A stretch of DNA of 23,238 bases from Planctomycetota bacterium. Lineage in GTDB: Bacteria > Planctomycetota > Brocadiia > JAJRTI01. Below the pieces are notes generated by a model, which saw only the letters and a program-made list of their open reading frames with translations, made no database searches and was not told the DNA's origin. Made by a program: the position numbers and the translations under genes. The stretch lies in NCBI GenBank assembly GCA_024278415.1, contig JAJRTI010000215.1, positions 1 to 23,238 of the forward strand. The letters run 5' to 3'. Position 1 is the first letter of the stretch. Every line of letters starts with the position of its first letter. Below, piece after piece: positions 13,492 to 20,803 of the stretch.

Positions 13492-14670
13492 ATGTCAGAC
13501 AACACGCAAGCAAGAATCCTGATTGTCGATGACGAGGCGTGCGTGCGCACCGTCATGGCGCGCTGGCTCGAACGCGAGGGCTATGCCTGCATGGCCGCGG
13601 CTAGTGCGCAGGAAGCGCTGGCCCTCATGGGGCGCGAGGAGTTTTCACTCCTCATGTCCGACATTAACATGCCGGGCATGTCCGGCATCGAGTTGCTCAG
13701 TCGAGTCCGCGAGGAGTGGCCCTTCGTGGCGACCGTCATGGTGACGGGTGTGGACGACCGCGACACGGCTGTGCACACGATGGAACTGGGCGCGTACGGC
13801 TATGTCATCAAGCCCTTCGAGCCCAACGAACTCATCATTGCCGTGGCGAATGCGCTGGAGCGCCGGCGCCTCGCGCTTGCCACCGTGGCGCACGAGCGTC
13901 GCCTGGAGCGCGCGGTGCGCGAACGCACCGCGCAGGTGCGCCGACGCGAGGAAGAGATCGCTTTGCGCCTGGTGTCCGCGTCGGAGTACCGAGACGAGGA
14001 GACTGGCGCACACATTCGCCGTATTGGGCGTTACGCCTACCTCTTTTCCCAAAGGCTGGGCTGGCGGCCGGAGCAAACCGACGATCTCCGGATCGCCGCA
14101 CCCATGCACGATATCGGCAAAATCGGCGTGCCAGATTCCATCTTGCTCAAGAAAGGCAAGCTCTTGGCCGAAGAGTTTGAGCGCGTCAAGACTCACACGG
14201 TGATTGGCGCGAGCATCCTGAATGGATCCGACGTATCCGCGCTTCAAATGGCCAAGGATGTCAGCCTTTGCCACCACGAGAAATGGGACGGATCGGGCTA
14301 CCCACAAGGACTTGCCGGCGAGGAGATTCCGCTCTCGGCTCGCCTGGTGGCCCTCGTGGATGTGTATGACGCACTCGTGCACAGGCGCGTGTATCGGCCT
14401 GCGCTGCCCGAAGCAGAGGCCCTCGATATCATGCAGCAGGGCCGTGGCTCGCATTTCGATCCGGCCCTGTTCGATTGCTTCATCGACCTGCTGCCAGAGT
14501 TTCGCAGAATCCGCACCGAACTCAACAAGAGCGCCCAGCCGGCCCACGCGGACAAGGCTGAGTCTGACGCGGCTTCCACGAATGCCGATTTCCACGCGCT
14601 GGCCGAGTCGGGCGCGTGGCCAAGCGCAGACGCCGAGCGTGTGGGCGCTGGGTTCGCGTCCGTGGCGTAA
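13492..14670 (+). CDS. Response regulator with HD-GYP domain (predicted cyclic-di-GMP phosphodiesterase)
   Basis: 392 residues. The receiver (about 8-125) has the 'IVDDE' acidic pair, D57 ('MSDINMPG') and K109. A coiled linker rich in Arg/Glu (about 125-165) leads to the HD-GYP domain: 'DEETGAHIRRIGRYA', H206-D207 in 'HDIGKIGVPD', and H261-H262-E263 with 'DGSGYP' (G269-Y270-P271). 'RLVALVDVYDAL' follows. All key metal and GYP residues are present, so the enzyme should hydrolyse cyclic-di-GMP, controlled by phosphorylation of D57. The last 55 residues are Ala/Ser-rich and likely disordered. ATG 13492 is chosen because AGGTGA lies just upstream. The preceding sigma54 promoter suggests control by the neighbouring NtrC-type activator. 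A small gene and a PilZ-like gene follow on the same strand. Confidence 0.92.
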   Translation: MSDNTQARILIVDDEACVRTVMARWLEREGYACMAAASAQEALALMGREEFSLLMSDINMPGMSGIELLSRVREEWPFVATVMVTGVDDRDTAVHTMELGAYGYVIKPFEPNELIIAVANALERRRLALATVAHERRLERAVRERTAQVRRREEEIALRLVSASEYRDEETGAHIRRIGRYAYLFSQRLGWRPEQTDDLRIAAPMHDIGKIGVPDSILLKKGKLLAEEFERVKTHTVIGASILNGSDVSALQMAKDVSLCHHEKWDGSGYPQGLAGEEIPLSARLVALVDVYDALVHRRVYRPALPEAEALDIMQQGRGSHFDPALFDCFIDLLPEFRRIRTELNKSAQPAHADKAESDAASTNADFHALAESGAWPSADAERVGAGFASVA

Positions 14671-14698
14671 TTGCATCTTGTATCGAAGAGAGACAAAG

Positions 14699-14923
14699 AT
14701 GGCTGCCAGCGAACACGCATTCGAGATCGCTATGTCGGAGTTCGACTGGCGGTTCATCAGAATCGTGACCGAGCAAGGGCTCGTGAGCGACGTGGATCTG
14801 CTGCGTGTGCTTATGCACGAGACGTCGCTGCCAACGGCCGACGAGAATCGGCCGACGGTGCCCCAACTGATGCTCGACAAGCAGATCCTCACATACGAGC
14901 AGATCGATGCCGTGCTGAAGTAG
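14699..14923 (+). CDS. Small protein of unknown function (74 aa)
   Basis: A 74-residue frame starting 28 bases after the HD-GYP stop codon. It is acidic, likely all helical, and has no membrane segment or signal peptide. The second half, 'VPQLMLDKQILTYEQIDAVLK', resembles the short 'G.IT.EQL..AL' helix pair found in MshEN/GspE N-terminal modules, some of which bind cyclic-di-GMP. That likeness is weak and only suggestive. Codon use fits the neighbours, and no competing frame has better support. The upstream region has only a weak GAGA-type ribosome site, so translation may depend on coupling to the upstream gene. Position between HD-GYP and PilZ-like genes suggests a link to cyclic-di-GMP signalling. 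Confidence 0.55.
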   Translation: MAASEHAFEIAMSEFDWRFIRIVTEQGLVSDVDLLRVLMHETSLPTADENRPTVPQLMLDKQILTYEQIDAVLK

Positions 14924-14974
14924 ATGTTCGGCCACGGTGATGACTCCCCTGCTGATGGCGAGCCCATGATGGAA

Positions 14975-14997
14975 CCCGAGCCTGCCGCTTGCTCGGG
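14975..14997. repeat. 7-bp hairpin after the small gene
   Basis: CCCGAGC (14975-14981) and GCTCGGG (14991-14997) pair round a 9-base loop. It lies between the small gene and the PilZ-like gene. There is no T-run, so a partial terminator or RNA-processing role is only possible. Confidence 0.35.
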
Positions 14998-15113
14998 CGC
15001 CGATTGACCTCCGCCCTGGCGCGCGTGCAGCGTCCCTTGTGGCTCCCCGCGCGCGGGCTCGACGGCCAAGCCGCGCTCGCATGGGAGCCAAGCCAGCTAT
15101 AGGAGACACAGAG

Positions 15114-15971
15114 ATGAGCAGTTCGAAAATCCATCGCTCTCGGGCCTTGGAAGACATTGTGGATGCACGTGAACTCGAACCCCACCGTGTTCGAGCCGCG
15201 CTGCGGCTGAACAAGTGGGGCGGCCGGCTCGCAGCGAGCATGGGAGCGCTGCTGCCGGCCTGCATCATGCTCGTGTACGGATACTATCGATCCCTGCGTG
15301 GCGAAGTCCCGCCGAACGCCGCGTCCCCTATTGGCGTCATCCTCACCATGGCGTACTTCGCGGTGCTCCAGTACATGATCTTCGTGGTGGGCGGCACCAT
15401 CATGAAAACGCGTTACGAGGTGAACCGCCAACTTGAAGATCTGCGCCGCGAGATGCTCAAGCGCATGCCCCTGCCGGCCGACCAAGAGGATCCGGCCGCC
15501 AGCTTGCCCGCCCGAACCGACCGGCCCGGCACGGCTCGCAAGCGGCAACGATCGCTGACCAAACGCATGAGCGGCGCCCGCAAGATGAACGGCGACGCGC
15601 TCGATAACGCCGTCATCGATCTGCGAGGCGTAAGAGCCCAGTGCCAGAAGATCGTTCCATGGTTCAGCAGCCCGGCGAAAGCACAGACCTACCGGGTGCT
15701 CAACATCGGTCCTGGCGGCTTGGCCCTGCGATGCAGCAGCGGGCTCAAACAAGGCGATCGGCTCCAGATTCGGCTCATCGCTCCCGGCTGTGAGCCCCTG
15801 GAACTGCGCGCCCAAGTCCGATGGCACGGCGACGATGGGGAGCACGATCCCGGCGCCGTGGGCGTGGAGTTCATGCCCTTCAACGACCAACACGATGGCA
15901 ACCCCAAGACGGCCCAAGCGCAGATCGATCAGTTCCGCGAGTTGGCCGACATGGTCAAAGCCGCAGTGTAG
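15114..15971 (+). CDS. Membrane protein with C-terminal PilZ-like domain
   Basis: 285 residues. Two hydrophobic segments (about 38-58 and 73-96) are followed by a charged helix and a basic, flexible stretch (140-160). A beta-rich domain (about 190-257) has the PilZ layout: 'YRVLNIGPGGLALRC' (NIGPGG at 197-202, where the consensus is D/N-x-S-x-x-G), 'GDRLQIRLIAPG', 'LELRAQVRW' and 'GAVGVEFMPF'. PilZ domains bind cyclic-di-GMP through an RxxxR motif before the first strand and this N.S..G motif. Here no clear RxxxR is seen (only R171-GV-R174) and Ser is replaced by Gly, so binding is doubtful. It is probably the membrane output of the signalling cluster. AGGAG lies 8 bases before the ATG. A strong terminator follows at 16069. 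Confidence 0.72.
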   Translation: MSSSKIHRSRALEDIVDARELEPHRVRAALRLNKWGGRLAASMGALLPACIMLVYGYYRSLRGEVPPNAASPIGVILTMAYFAVLQYMIFVVGGTIMKTRYEVNRQLEDLRREMLKRMPLPADQEDPAASLPARTDRPGTARKRQRSLTKRMSGARKMNGDALDNAVIDLRGVRAQCQKIVPWFSSPAKAQTYRVLNIGPGGLALRCSSGLKQGDRLQIRLIAPGCEPLELRAQVRWHGDDGEHDPGAVGVEFMPFNDQHDGNPKTAQAQIDQFRELADMVKAAV

Positions 15972-16068
15972 CAGCCCCCGAGCCTCTCGCCGCGGGTTCT
16001 CTGAAGCATCCATGGCCCGTGACAACTCCAGCGACGCCTGGCCGCGGCAGAGGCTCTTCCACCACTGT

Positions 16069-16107
16069 GCAACGGCCCTTCCCTTCGGGAGGGGCCGTTG
16101 CTTTTCT
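16069..16107 (+). terminator. Rho-independent terminator closing the signalling cluster
   Basis: A 14-bp stem with one G-T pair (16069-16082 with 16088-16101), a 5-base loop containing TTCG, then TTTTCT. It lies about 100 bases after the PilZ-like stop codon. Confidence 0.85.
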
Positions 16108-16327
16108 GTACGGAGATCTTATCTCGGCCCCAACACTGTTCGCACCCGGAGGGCCATGACAGATTTGTGTCGACCTTACGCGATGTTGCCGGCCTGGCTG
16201 GTTTTCGATTGTCGCGGTGTTCGCTTGCCACACCGACAACCCCCTCTAGGTGCTCAGGGGTCTCATGGAGATCGCCACGGCGCCATGGGGGAGATGGCGT
16301 GTCGAACAGCGTGCTGGCAGCCCCGGC

Positions 16328-16356
16328 TTGGCACGCGTAGCCGCAGTGGGTATACT
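16328..16356 (+). promoter_or_regulatory. Sigma70-type promoter for the UxaC-like gene
   Basis: TTGGCA (16328-16333), a 17-bp spacer, then TATACT (16351-16356). Each box matches consensus at 5 of 6 positions. Transcription would start near 16363, 42 bases before the chosen ATG. Confidence 0.65.
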
Positions 16357-16404
16357 GAGGTCCGTCCTCACCCCATGAGCCCAAATGAACCGACGGAGCC
16401 GTCC

Positions 16405-17736
16405 ATGAGCCAGCAATTGCAAGATCGCATTCGGGACATTGTTTTCAGCGTCGACGCGATCGACTGCCACACGCACATCCAACCGCAGCAGCCCAAGTCC
16501 CAGGACATCGGCGACATCCTTTTCTACCACTGGGTCGTCACCGAGATGGCGAGCATCGGGCTCGACAGGAACTTGGTGCACCCCGCCTTGCCCACCGAAG
16601 AGCGCGTCACCAACGCATTGCCCTTCCTCCGCCAGATCGCCAATACCTCCACCTACTGGTGCGTGATTAGCGCGATCCGCGATCTCTACGGCGTGGACGT
16701 GTGGGAGCTGACCGACGACAACTGGCGGCCCATCAACGAGAAGGTCGTGGCTGGCGCGGACAACCCGGACTGGTTGCGCCACGTGCTCAAGGAGAAAGCC
16801 AAGGTCTCAGCGTCGTTCCTCACCTTCGAGTGCAACGAGCCCGTGCCGGAGTTCGACCCCGACTTCTTCGCGGCCACGCTGCGCATCGACCAGTACATCA
16901 ACGACATTAGCGACCCCAAGAACCTCGCGAAGCTGTCCGAGCAGACCGGCATCGACGTGTCGTCGTGCGACGCGCTGGAGCAGGCGTTCGGCAAGCTCAT
17001 GGACATCTATGGCGGGTACGGAAGCCGGACCCTCACCGGCGCGTTCGTGCCCAAGGTGCGCGTGGCCGAGCCCACAAAGGCCGCCGCGGAGGCCGCGCTT
17101 CAGAAGGTGCTCTCGCTCTCGCCCAACGCCGCGGCCGGCGACAAGGACGAAACGTTCAGCCATAGCGTCCGGCCCCTGGGCAACCCGGCGCTGAGCGACG
17201 ACGAGAACATGGCGCTCATCGCGTTCGCCATGCACGCGACCTGCCGGTGTGCAAGTGAGAAAGCCATGCCGTTCCAGATGATGTTCGGCATCGATCGGCC
17301 ACTGCCCGGCGGCAAGTCCGCAAGCGCCGGCATTGCGAAGCAGCTCATGGAGCTGTGCGAACTGTTCGCCAAATACCCCAAGGTGCCCTTCATGATGACC
17401 TTGGCCAACGTCGTGCAGACGCACGAACTCGCGGTGTTCGCCAAGCTCTACCCCAACGTGCACATCGCCGGCCACTGGTGGTACACGCTCGTGCCGACCC
17501 ACATGCGCGCGCAGATTGCCGAGCGCTTGGAGATCGTGCCCGCGCCCAAGATCGGAGGGTACTTCAGCGACGCGTACAACGCCGAGTGGAGCTACGGCAA
17601 GGGCAAGCTCCTGCGCACGCAGATCGCCGCGGTCCTCACGCAGAAGGTCGAGCAAGGCGAGTTCACCGAAGCCACCGCGGCCCGCGTCGCACAGCAACTC
17701 ATCTGCGACAACAGCAAGCGCGTCTACGGGCTGTGA
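16405..17736 (+). CDS. UxaC-like (glucuronate isomerase-related) amidohydrolase-fold protein
   Basis: 443 residues, close to glucuronate isomerase (about 470). The N-terminal 'AIDCHTHI' gives the HxH metal motif (H22, H24) of the amidohydrolase superfamily. The C-terminal part follows UxaC: 'HIAGHWWYTLVP', then 'GGYFSDAYNAEWSYGKG' with D389 as probable catalytic Asp, and the ending 'QLICDNSKRVYGL', like the UxaC 'ICYNNAKRYFG'. UxaC interconverts uronates and ketouronates; this protein differs enough in the middle that isomerase activity is not sure, and no uronate-pathway gene is nearby. ATG 16405 has GGAG 6 bases upstream; an earlier in-frame ATG at 16375 has none. It has its own promoter and probably stands alone or leads into the recombinase gene. 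Confidence 0.75.
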   Translation: MSQQLQDRIRDIVFSVDAIDCHTHIQPQQPKSQDIGDILFYHWVVTEMASIGLDRNLVHPALPTEERVTNALPFLRQIANTSTYWCVISAIRDLYGVDVWELTDDNWRPINEKVVAGADNPDWLRHVLKEKAKVSASFLTFECNEPVPEFDPDFFAATLRIDQYINDISDPKNLAKLSEQTGIDVSSCDALEQAFGKLMDIYGGYGSRTLTGAFVPKVRVAEPTKAAAEAALQKVLSLSPNAAAGDKDETFSHSVRPLGNPALSDDENMALIAFAMHATCRCASEKAMPFQMMFGIDRPLPGGKSASAGIAKQLMELCELFAKYPKVPFMMTLANVVQTHELAVFAKLYPNVHIAGHWWYTLVPTHMRAQIAERLEIVPAPKIGGYFSDAYNAEWSYGKGKLLRTQIAAVLTQKVEQGEFTEATAARVAQQLICDNSKRVYGL

Positions 17737-17754
17737 GAGATTCGCCGCAGAGAG

Positions 17755-17768
17755 CCTGACTGGTCAGG
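17755..17768. repeat. Short inverted repeat upstream of the recombinase gene
   Basis: CCTGAC, two bases, GTCAGG: a perfect 6-bp inverted repeat 77 bases before the recombinase start. It is followed by the near direct repeat CTGGTC-GGACT. A regulatory role is possible; it does not resemble a dif site. Confidence 0.35.
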
Positions 17769-17844
17769 ACTGGTCGGACTCGCCGCGCACATCCAGCGCT
17801 AGAGATCCCTCCTTCCTGTCTCCGTGGCCTTCGGGCTTCCACAC

Positions 17845-18741
17845 ATGGCCGACTTCGACGACAGAATCGACCTCTTCCTCGACTACCTCGCGGTCGAGTG
17901 CGGCCTCGCGGACAACACCATTACCGCGTACCGCCGCGACCTGCGGAAATTCTCTGACTTTCTCGAAGGCCGCGGCATCTCCGACCTGGCCAAGGTCAAG
18001 CCCGACACGGTGGTGCGGTTCATGCGCGAGCAGAAGGACGCGGACATCAGCGTCAACTCCATCGCACGCTACCTCGCGGCGCTCAAGATGTGGTTTCGCT
18101 TCCTCTTCATGGAAGGCATGCTCGCGAAGGACGCGGTGTCCGTGCTCGATTCGCCGCGGCTGTGGCGCAAAATCCCCGACGTGCTCGACGAGAAGGACGT
18201 GGCCAAACTCCTGCGCGCGCCCAACGCGGACACGCCCCTGGGCCTGCGCGACAAGGCGATCCTCGAAGTGCTCTACGCTACCGGCGCACGCGTGTCGGAG
18301 GTGGTGGACCTCGAACTCACGAGCGTGAACCTCGATTACCGCTTCGTGCGCTGCATCGGCAAAGGCAACAAGGAGCGCATCGTGCCTCTTGGGACCAAGG
18401 CCATCGACGCGGTGCGCGACTACATCGTCGAGGTGCGCGGCAAGCTGCTCAAGGGCAGGGCCGAGGCGCGGCTCTTCCTGAGCCGTTTCGGCAAGCCGCT
18501 CGACCGGAAGACCCTCTGGCGCATGGTCAGGCGCTACGCGCTCAAAGCCGGCATCAAAAAGCACGTGTCGCCCCACACCTTGCGCCATTCGTTTGCCACG
18601 CACCTGCTGTCCGGCGGCGCGGACCTGCGGTCCGTGCAGGAGATGCTTGGCCACGCGAGCATCTCCACCACCCAGATCTACACCCACGTGGACAAGGACC
18701 GGCTCAAGTCCATCCACAAGCAGTTCCACCCGCGCGCGTAG
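17845..18741 (+). CDS. xerD: XerD-type site-specific tyrosine recombinase
   Basis: 298 residues, the same length as E. coli XerD. The N-terminal SAM-like, core-binding domain (about 1-90) includes 'FLDYLAVECGLADNTITAYRRDLRKF'. The catalytic domain has R149 ('ATGARVSE'), the Lys of 'GKGNKERIVP', 'HTLRHSFATHLL' with H and R, 'LGHASISTTQIYTHV' with the second His, and nucleophile Y279, again as in E. coli XerD. Its expected task is resolving chromosome dimers at dif with XerC. No cargo genes or integration sites are seen next to it, which favours the housekeeping role over a mobile-element integrase. ATG 17845 gives the standard length; a GTG at 17824 is an alternative, and neither has a clear ribosome site. 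Confidence 0.93.
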   Translation: MADFDDRIDLFLDYLAVECGLADNTITAYRRDLRKFSDFLEGRGISDLAKVKPDTVVRFMREQKDADISVNSIARYLAALKMWFRFLFMEGMLAKDAVSVLDSPRLWRKIPDVLDEKDVAKLLRAPNADTPLGLRDKAILEVLYATGARVSEVVDLELTSVNLDYRFVRCIGKGNKERIVPLGTKAIDAVRDYIVEVRGKLLKGRAEARLFLSRFGKPLDRKTLWRMVRRYALKAGIKKHVSPHTLRHSFATHLLSGGADLRSVQEMLGHASISTTQIYTHVDKDRLKSIHKQFHPRA

Positions 18742-18753
18742 TGGGAGTTCAGC

Positions 18754-19449
18754 ATGTTCCGAAGAAAGCCAGAGAAACGATCCCTCCGTCTTCGCACGCG
18801 GCTTGTGATCGTCCTCGCACTCATCGGGGGCGGCTACCTGCTCCTTCGCCCGGACCCTGAGCCCGCGCCATCCCCCCAGCCGGCCGCCTCGCCCAAAGCC
18901 GGTCCCGCGCCGGCCCCTCGCACCCCGCCCGCGCCGCCGCCCATACGCCTCGCCCCGCGCAAGGCCGAGGAGGAGGCCGCACCGTTCGAGCCGCTGGCCG
19001 GCGTCAAGGGCGGCACGCTCTACCATCGGCCGGACTGTCCGCTGATCAAGTACAGCAAGGCGCTCGTGCGGTGGCCGTCGCAACGCGCCGCGCTCGACGC
19101 CGGCCGCACGCGTTGCAAGATGTGCATCACCAACCCCACGCCGGCCGCGCTCGCGGCCGAGCGACGCCTGAAGGAGGTGCGCCGCGCGCGTGAGGAGGCC
19201 AAACGCCGCGCGGGCAAACCGCCTGCCCAAGCCCGGCCGCCCAAAACGGCCGGTGCGGGGCTGCCTGCGCCGCGAGAGACGGGCAACAAGCCCGTGGACA
19301 ACCTCGTCCGAGGGGGCCAGCAACTCAAGAAGCTGGCCGACGACATTGTGGAGGCCACCAAGCCATTCCGTGGCACGGCCCAAGAACTCCTCGACGCCGC
19401 GATCCGGGGCAAGAAGAAGGAAACGCAACCCCAGGAGAAGCAGCCGTGA
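18754..19449 (+). CDS. Membrane-anchored Cys/His (Ada-like metal-site) protein of unknown function
   Basis: 231 residues. A basic N-terminus is followed by one membrane helix (about 15-31), a Pro/Ala-rich linker (32-75), and a small domain with 'YHRPDCPLIKYS' (H91, C95), 'SQRAALDAGRTRCKMC' (C121, C124). This Tyr-His-x3-Cys ... Arg-x-Cys-x2-Cys pattern resembles Ada-type zinc modules often attached to secreted or membrane proteins. A basic, helical tail ends in KKKETQPQEKQP. The topology suggests a single-pass protein with most of the chain outside the cytoplasm. Function is not known. GGGAG lies 7 bases before the ATG, 12 bases after the recombinase stop, and the stop overlaps the next gene (GTGA), so the three genes form an operon. 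Confidence 0.75.
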   Translation: MFRRKPEKRSLRLRTRLVIVLALIGGGYLLLRPDPEPAPSPQPAASPKAGPAPAPRTPPAPPPIRLAPRKAEEEAAPFEPLAGVKGGTLYHRPDCPLIKYSKALVRWPSQRAALDAGRTRCKMCITNPTPAALAAERRLKEVRRAREEAKRRAGKPPAQARPPKTAGAGLPAPRETGNKPVDNLVRGGQQLKKLADDIVEATKPFRGTAQELLDAAIRGKKKETQPQEKQP

Positions 19450-20558
19450 CCACGATGTCCTCCCGGGAGCGGCTGCTGCGTACGTTTCGACGCGAGCCGA
19501 CGGACCGCATGCCGTATCGCATTTGGGGCGTCGATCCCGACTACCCCTCGGACAGGCCAAGCTACGCACCGCTCTACGACTTCGCCTGCGAGTTCGGCCT
19601 CGACCTCATCCGCAACTGGCGTCCCCAGCCGCCCCGGCCCGCCGCACCCGCGCCTGAGCCGACGCGCACGGAAACGCCGGACGGCGAGATGTGGGAGGCG
19701 CCGCGCGTCATGAACACACCAGAAGGGCCCCTCACGAGTGTGTCTTACGTGTTCAAGGACGGGCGACCCGGCTACGTGAAAAAGCACTTCGTCGAGACGG
19801 TCGCCGACGCCAAGAAGTGGCTGTCGATCCCGCTCCGCGAGCCGCAGTTCGAGACCGACTCGTACCGCCCCTTTGTCGAGAAGACCGGCGACAAGGCTCT
19901 CGTCATGGTCAGCATTGGACACGCAATGTACGGCGTGGAGAACCTCATGGGGTCCGAGACCTTCGGCTTTTGGCTCATGGACGAGCGGGAGCTGCTGCGG
20001 GAAATGATCGACAAGTCGTTCCGCACGGTCGAGGCCACGCTCAAGCGCTACCTCGACGCGGGAGTGGGCGAACTCTTTGGCTGGGTCGGCCCGGAGTTGT
20101 GTATCCCGCCGCTCGCGAGCCCTCGGGACTTCGACGAGTTCGTGACGCCGTACGATGGGCGCCTGTGTGACATGATCCACGACGCGGGCGCGCTCGTGTG
20201 GGTGCACTGCCACGGCGACATGGGCCCCGTGCTCGAGCGCTTCGCGGACATGGGCGTGGACTGTCTCAACCCCATCGAGCCGCCGCCCTGTGGCAGCCTC
20301 ACGCTGGCCGAGGCCAAGGAGCGCATTGGCGGCCGCATGAGCCTCGACGGCGGAGTGCAGGACGGAATCTTCGACAACCTGACGCCGGAGGAGATCGAGC
20401 GCGTCGTCGAGGAGACGGTCGCCCAAGGCAAGCCTGGCGGCGGGTTCATCCTCTGCCCCACGTCGGGGCCGAGCACACGGCACGTGCTCACGGACCAGCA
20501 CGTCGCCAACTACCGCGCGTACTGCAAGGCCGCGGCGCGGCTGTCGAGCTACGACTAG
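19446..20558 (+). CDS. Uroporphyrinogen decarboxylase (URO-D) family protein
   Basis: 370 residues. It opens with 'SSRERLLRTFRREPTDRMPYRIWG', the usual start of URO-D family proteins (R.R......PDR.P). 'FGWVGPELCIPPLASPRDFDEFVTPYDGRLCDMIHDAGALVWVHCHGDM' and 'GVDCLNPIEPPPCG' form the typical barrel core, and 'GGGFILCPTSGPS' is near the end. The family includes HemE and many cobalamin-linked methyltransferases. Proteins with this 'HCHG....L' pattern are generally of the second kind and are common in planctomycete-like genomes, so a methyl-transfer or unknown role is more likely than haem synthesis. GTG 19446 overlaps the previous stop by the GTGA arrangement and has AGGAG 8 bases upstream; an ATG at 19455 is possible. 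Confidence 0.85.
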   Translation: MTTMSSRERLLRTFRREPTDRMPYRIWGVDPDYPSDRPSYAPLYDFACEFGLDLIRNWRPQPPRPAAPAPEPTRTETPDGEMWEAPRVMNTPEGPLTSVSYVFKDGRPGYVKKHFVETVADAKKWLSIPLREPQFETDSYRPFVEKTGDKALVMVSIGHAMYGVENLMGSETFGFWLMDERELLREMIDKSFRTVEATLKRYLDAGVGELFGWVGPELCIPPLASPRDFDEFVTPYDGRLCDMIHDAGALVWVHCHGDMGPVLERFADMGVDCLNPIEPPPCGSLTLAEAKERIGGRMSLDGGVQDGIFDNLTPEEIERVVEETVAQGKPGGGFILCPTSGPSTRHVLTDQHVANYRAYCKAAARLSSYD

Positions 20559-20561
20559 GCA

Positions 20562-20617
20562 CTGGGGACGCGGTGCGGAAGCCCCGCACGTGCGGGGATC
20601 GCATCGTGTGTCCCCAG
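20562..20617 (+). repeat. Imperfect hairpin repeat, copy A
   Basis: A 56-bp element directly after the URO-D stop codon. CTGGGGA and TCCCCAG form the outer arms, and GCGGTGCG/CGCATCGT and CCCCGCA/TGCGGGG form inner ones. A related copy in the same orientation lies at 22501-22556. No T-run is present. Confidence 0.7.
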
Positions 20618-20643
20618 ACAACGTCACGCGCTGAGGGCGAGAA

Positions 20644-20674
20644 ACCTCCCGAAGGTTGCCAACCTTCGGGAGGT
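20644..20674. repeat. Perfect 14-bp hairpin
   Basis: ACCTCCCGAAGGTT (20644-20657) and its exact complement (20661-20674) with a 3-base loop. It lies between the URO-D and triple-repeat genes and could block read-through, although no T-run follows on the + strand. Confidence 0.75.
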
Positions 20675-20706
20675 ATTGCCCATTCTGAGGCCGCGGTTTT
20701 CTCGTG

Positions 20707-20735
20707 TTGCCCGCACCCCTTGCCAGTGGTAGACT
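20707..20735 (+). promoter_or_regulatory. Possible sigma70-type promoter for the triple-repeat gene
   Basis: TTGCCC (20707-20712), a 17-bp spacer and TAGACT (20730-20735). Each box matches at 4 of 6 positions. The TAGACT -10 is the same as at the amidohydrolase promoter. Confidence 0.4.
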
Positions 20736-20803
20736 AACTCCGCATGGAGATTCACCATCGCGGGCGCGTCGGAACGGCCCGCACTGAGAGGAGGAGTGCC
20801 GTG

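Larger units (their letters stand above)
15972..16404. other. Intergenic stretch with terminator and promoter
   Basis: 433 bases between the PilZ-like and UxaC-like genes. It holds the terminator at 16069-16107 and the promoter at 16328-16356. Between them I see no gene and no clear structure. Confidence 0.6.

Noticed and set aside
14924..15007. 27-residue acidic peptide directly after the small gene's stop codon
   Set aside because: It is very short, has no ribosome site of its own and contains the hairpin at 14975-14997; there is no way to support it from sequence alone.
16328..16344. Second sigma54-like site (TTGGCACG ... CCGCAG) before the UxaC-like gene
   Set aside because: The GG to GC distance is 11, not 10, and a good sigma70 promoter uses the same bases.
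15790..16404. N-terminal extension of the UxaC-like frame into the PilZ-like gene
   Set aside because: It would overlap the PilZ-like gene and cross the terminator; a promoter and ribosome site support ATG 16405.
17755..17768. Palindrome beside xerD considered as a dif site
   Set aside because: dif sites are about 28 bp with two 11-bp arms and an AT-rich centre; this is a 14-bp GC-rich palindrome.
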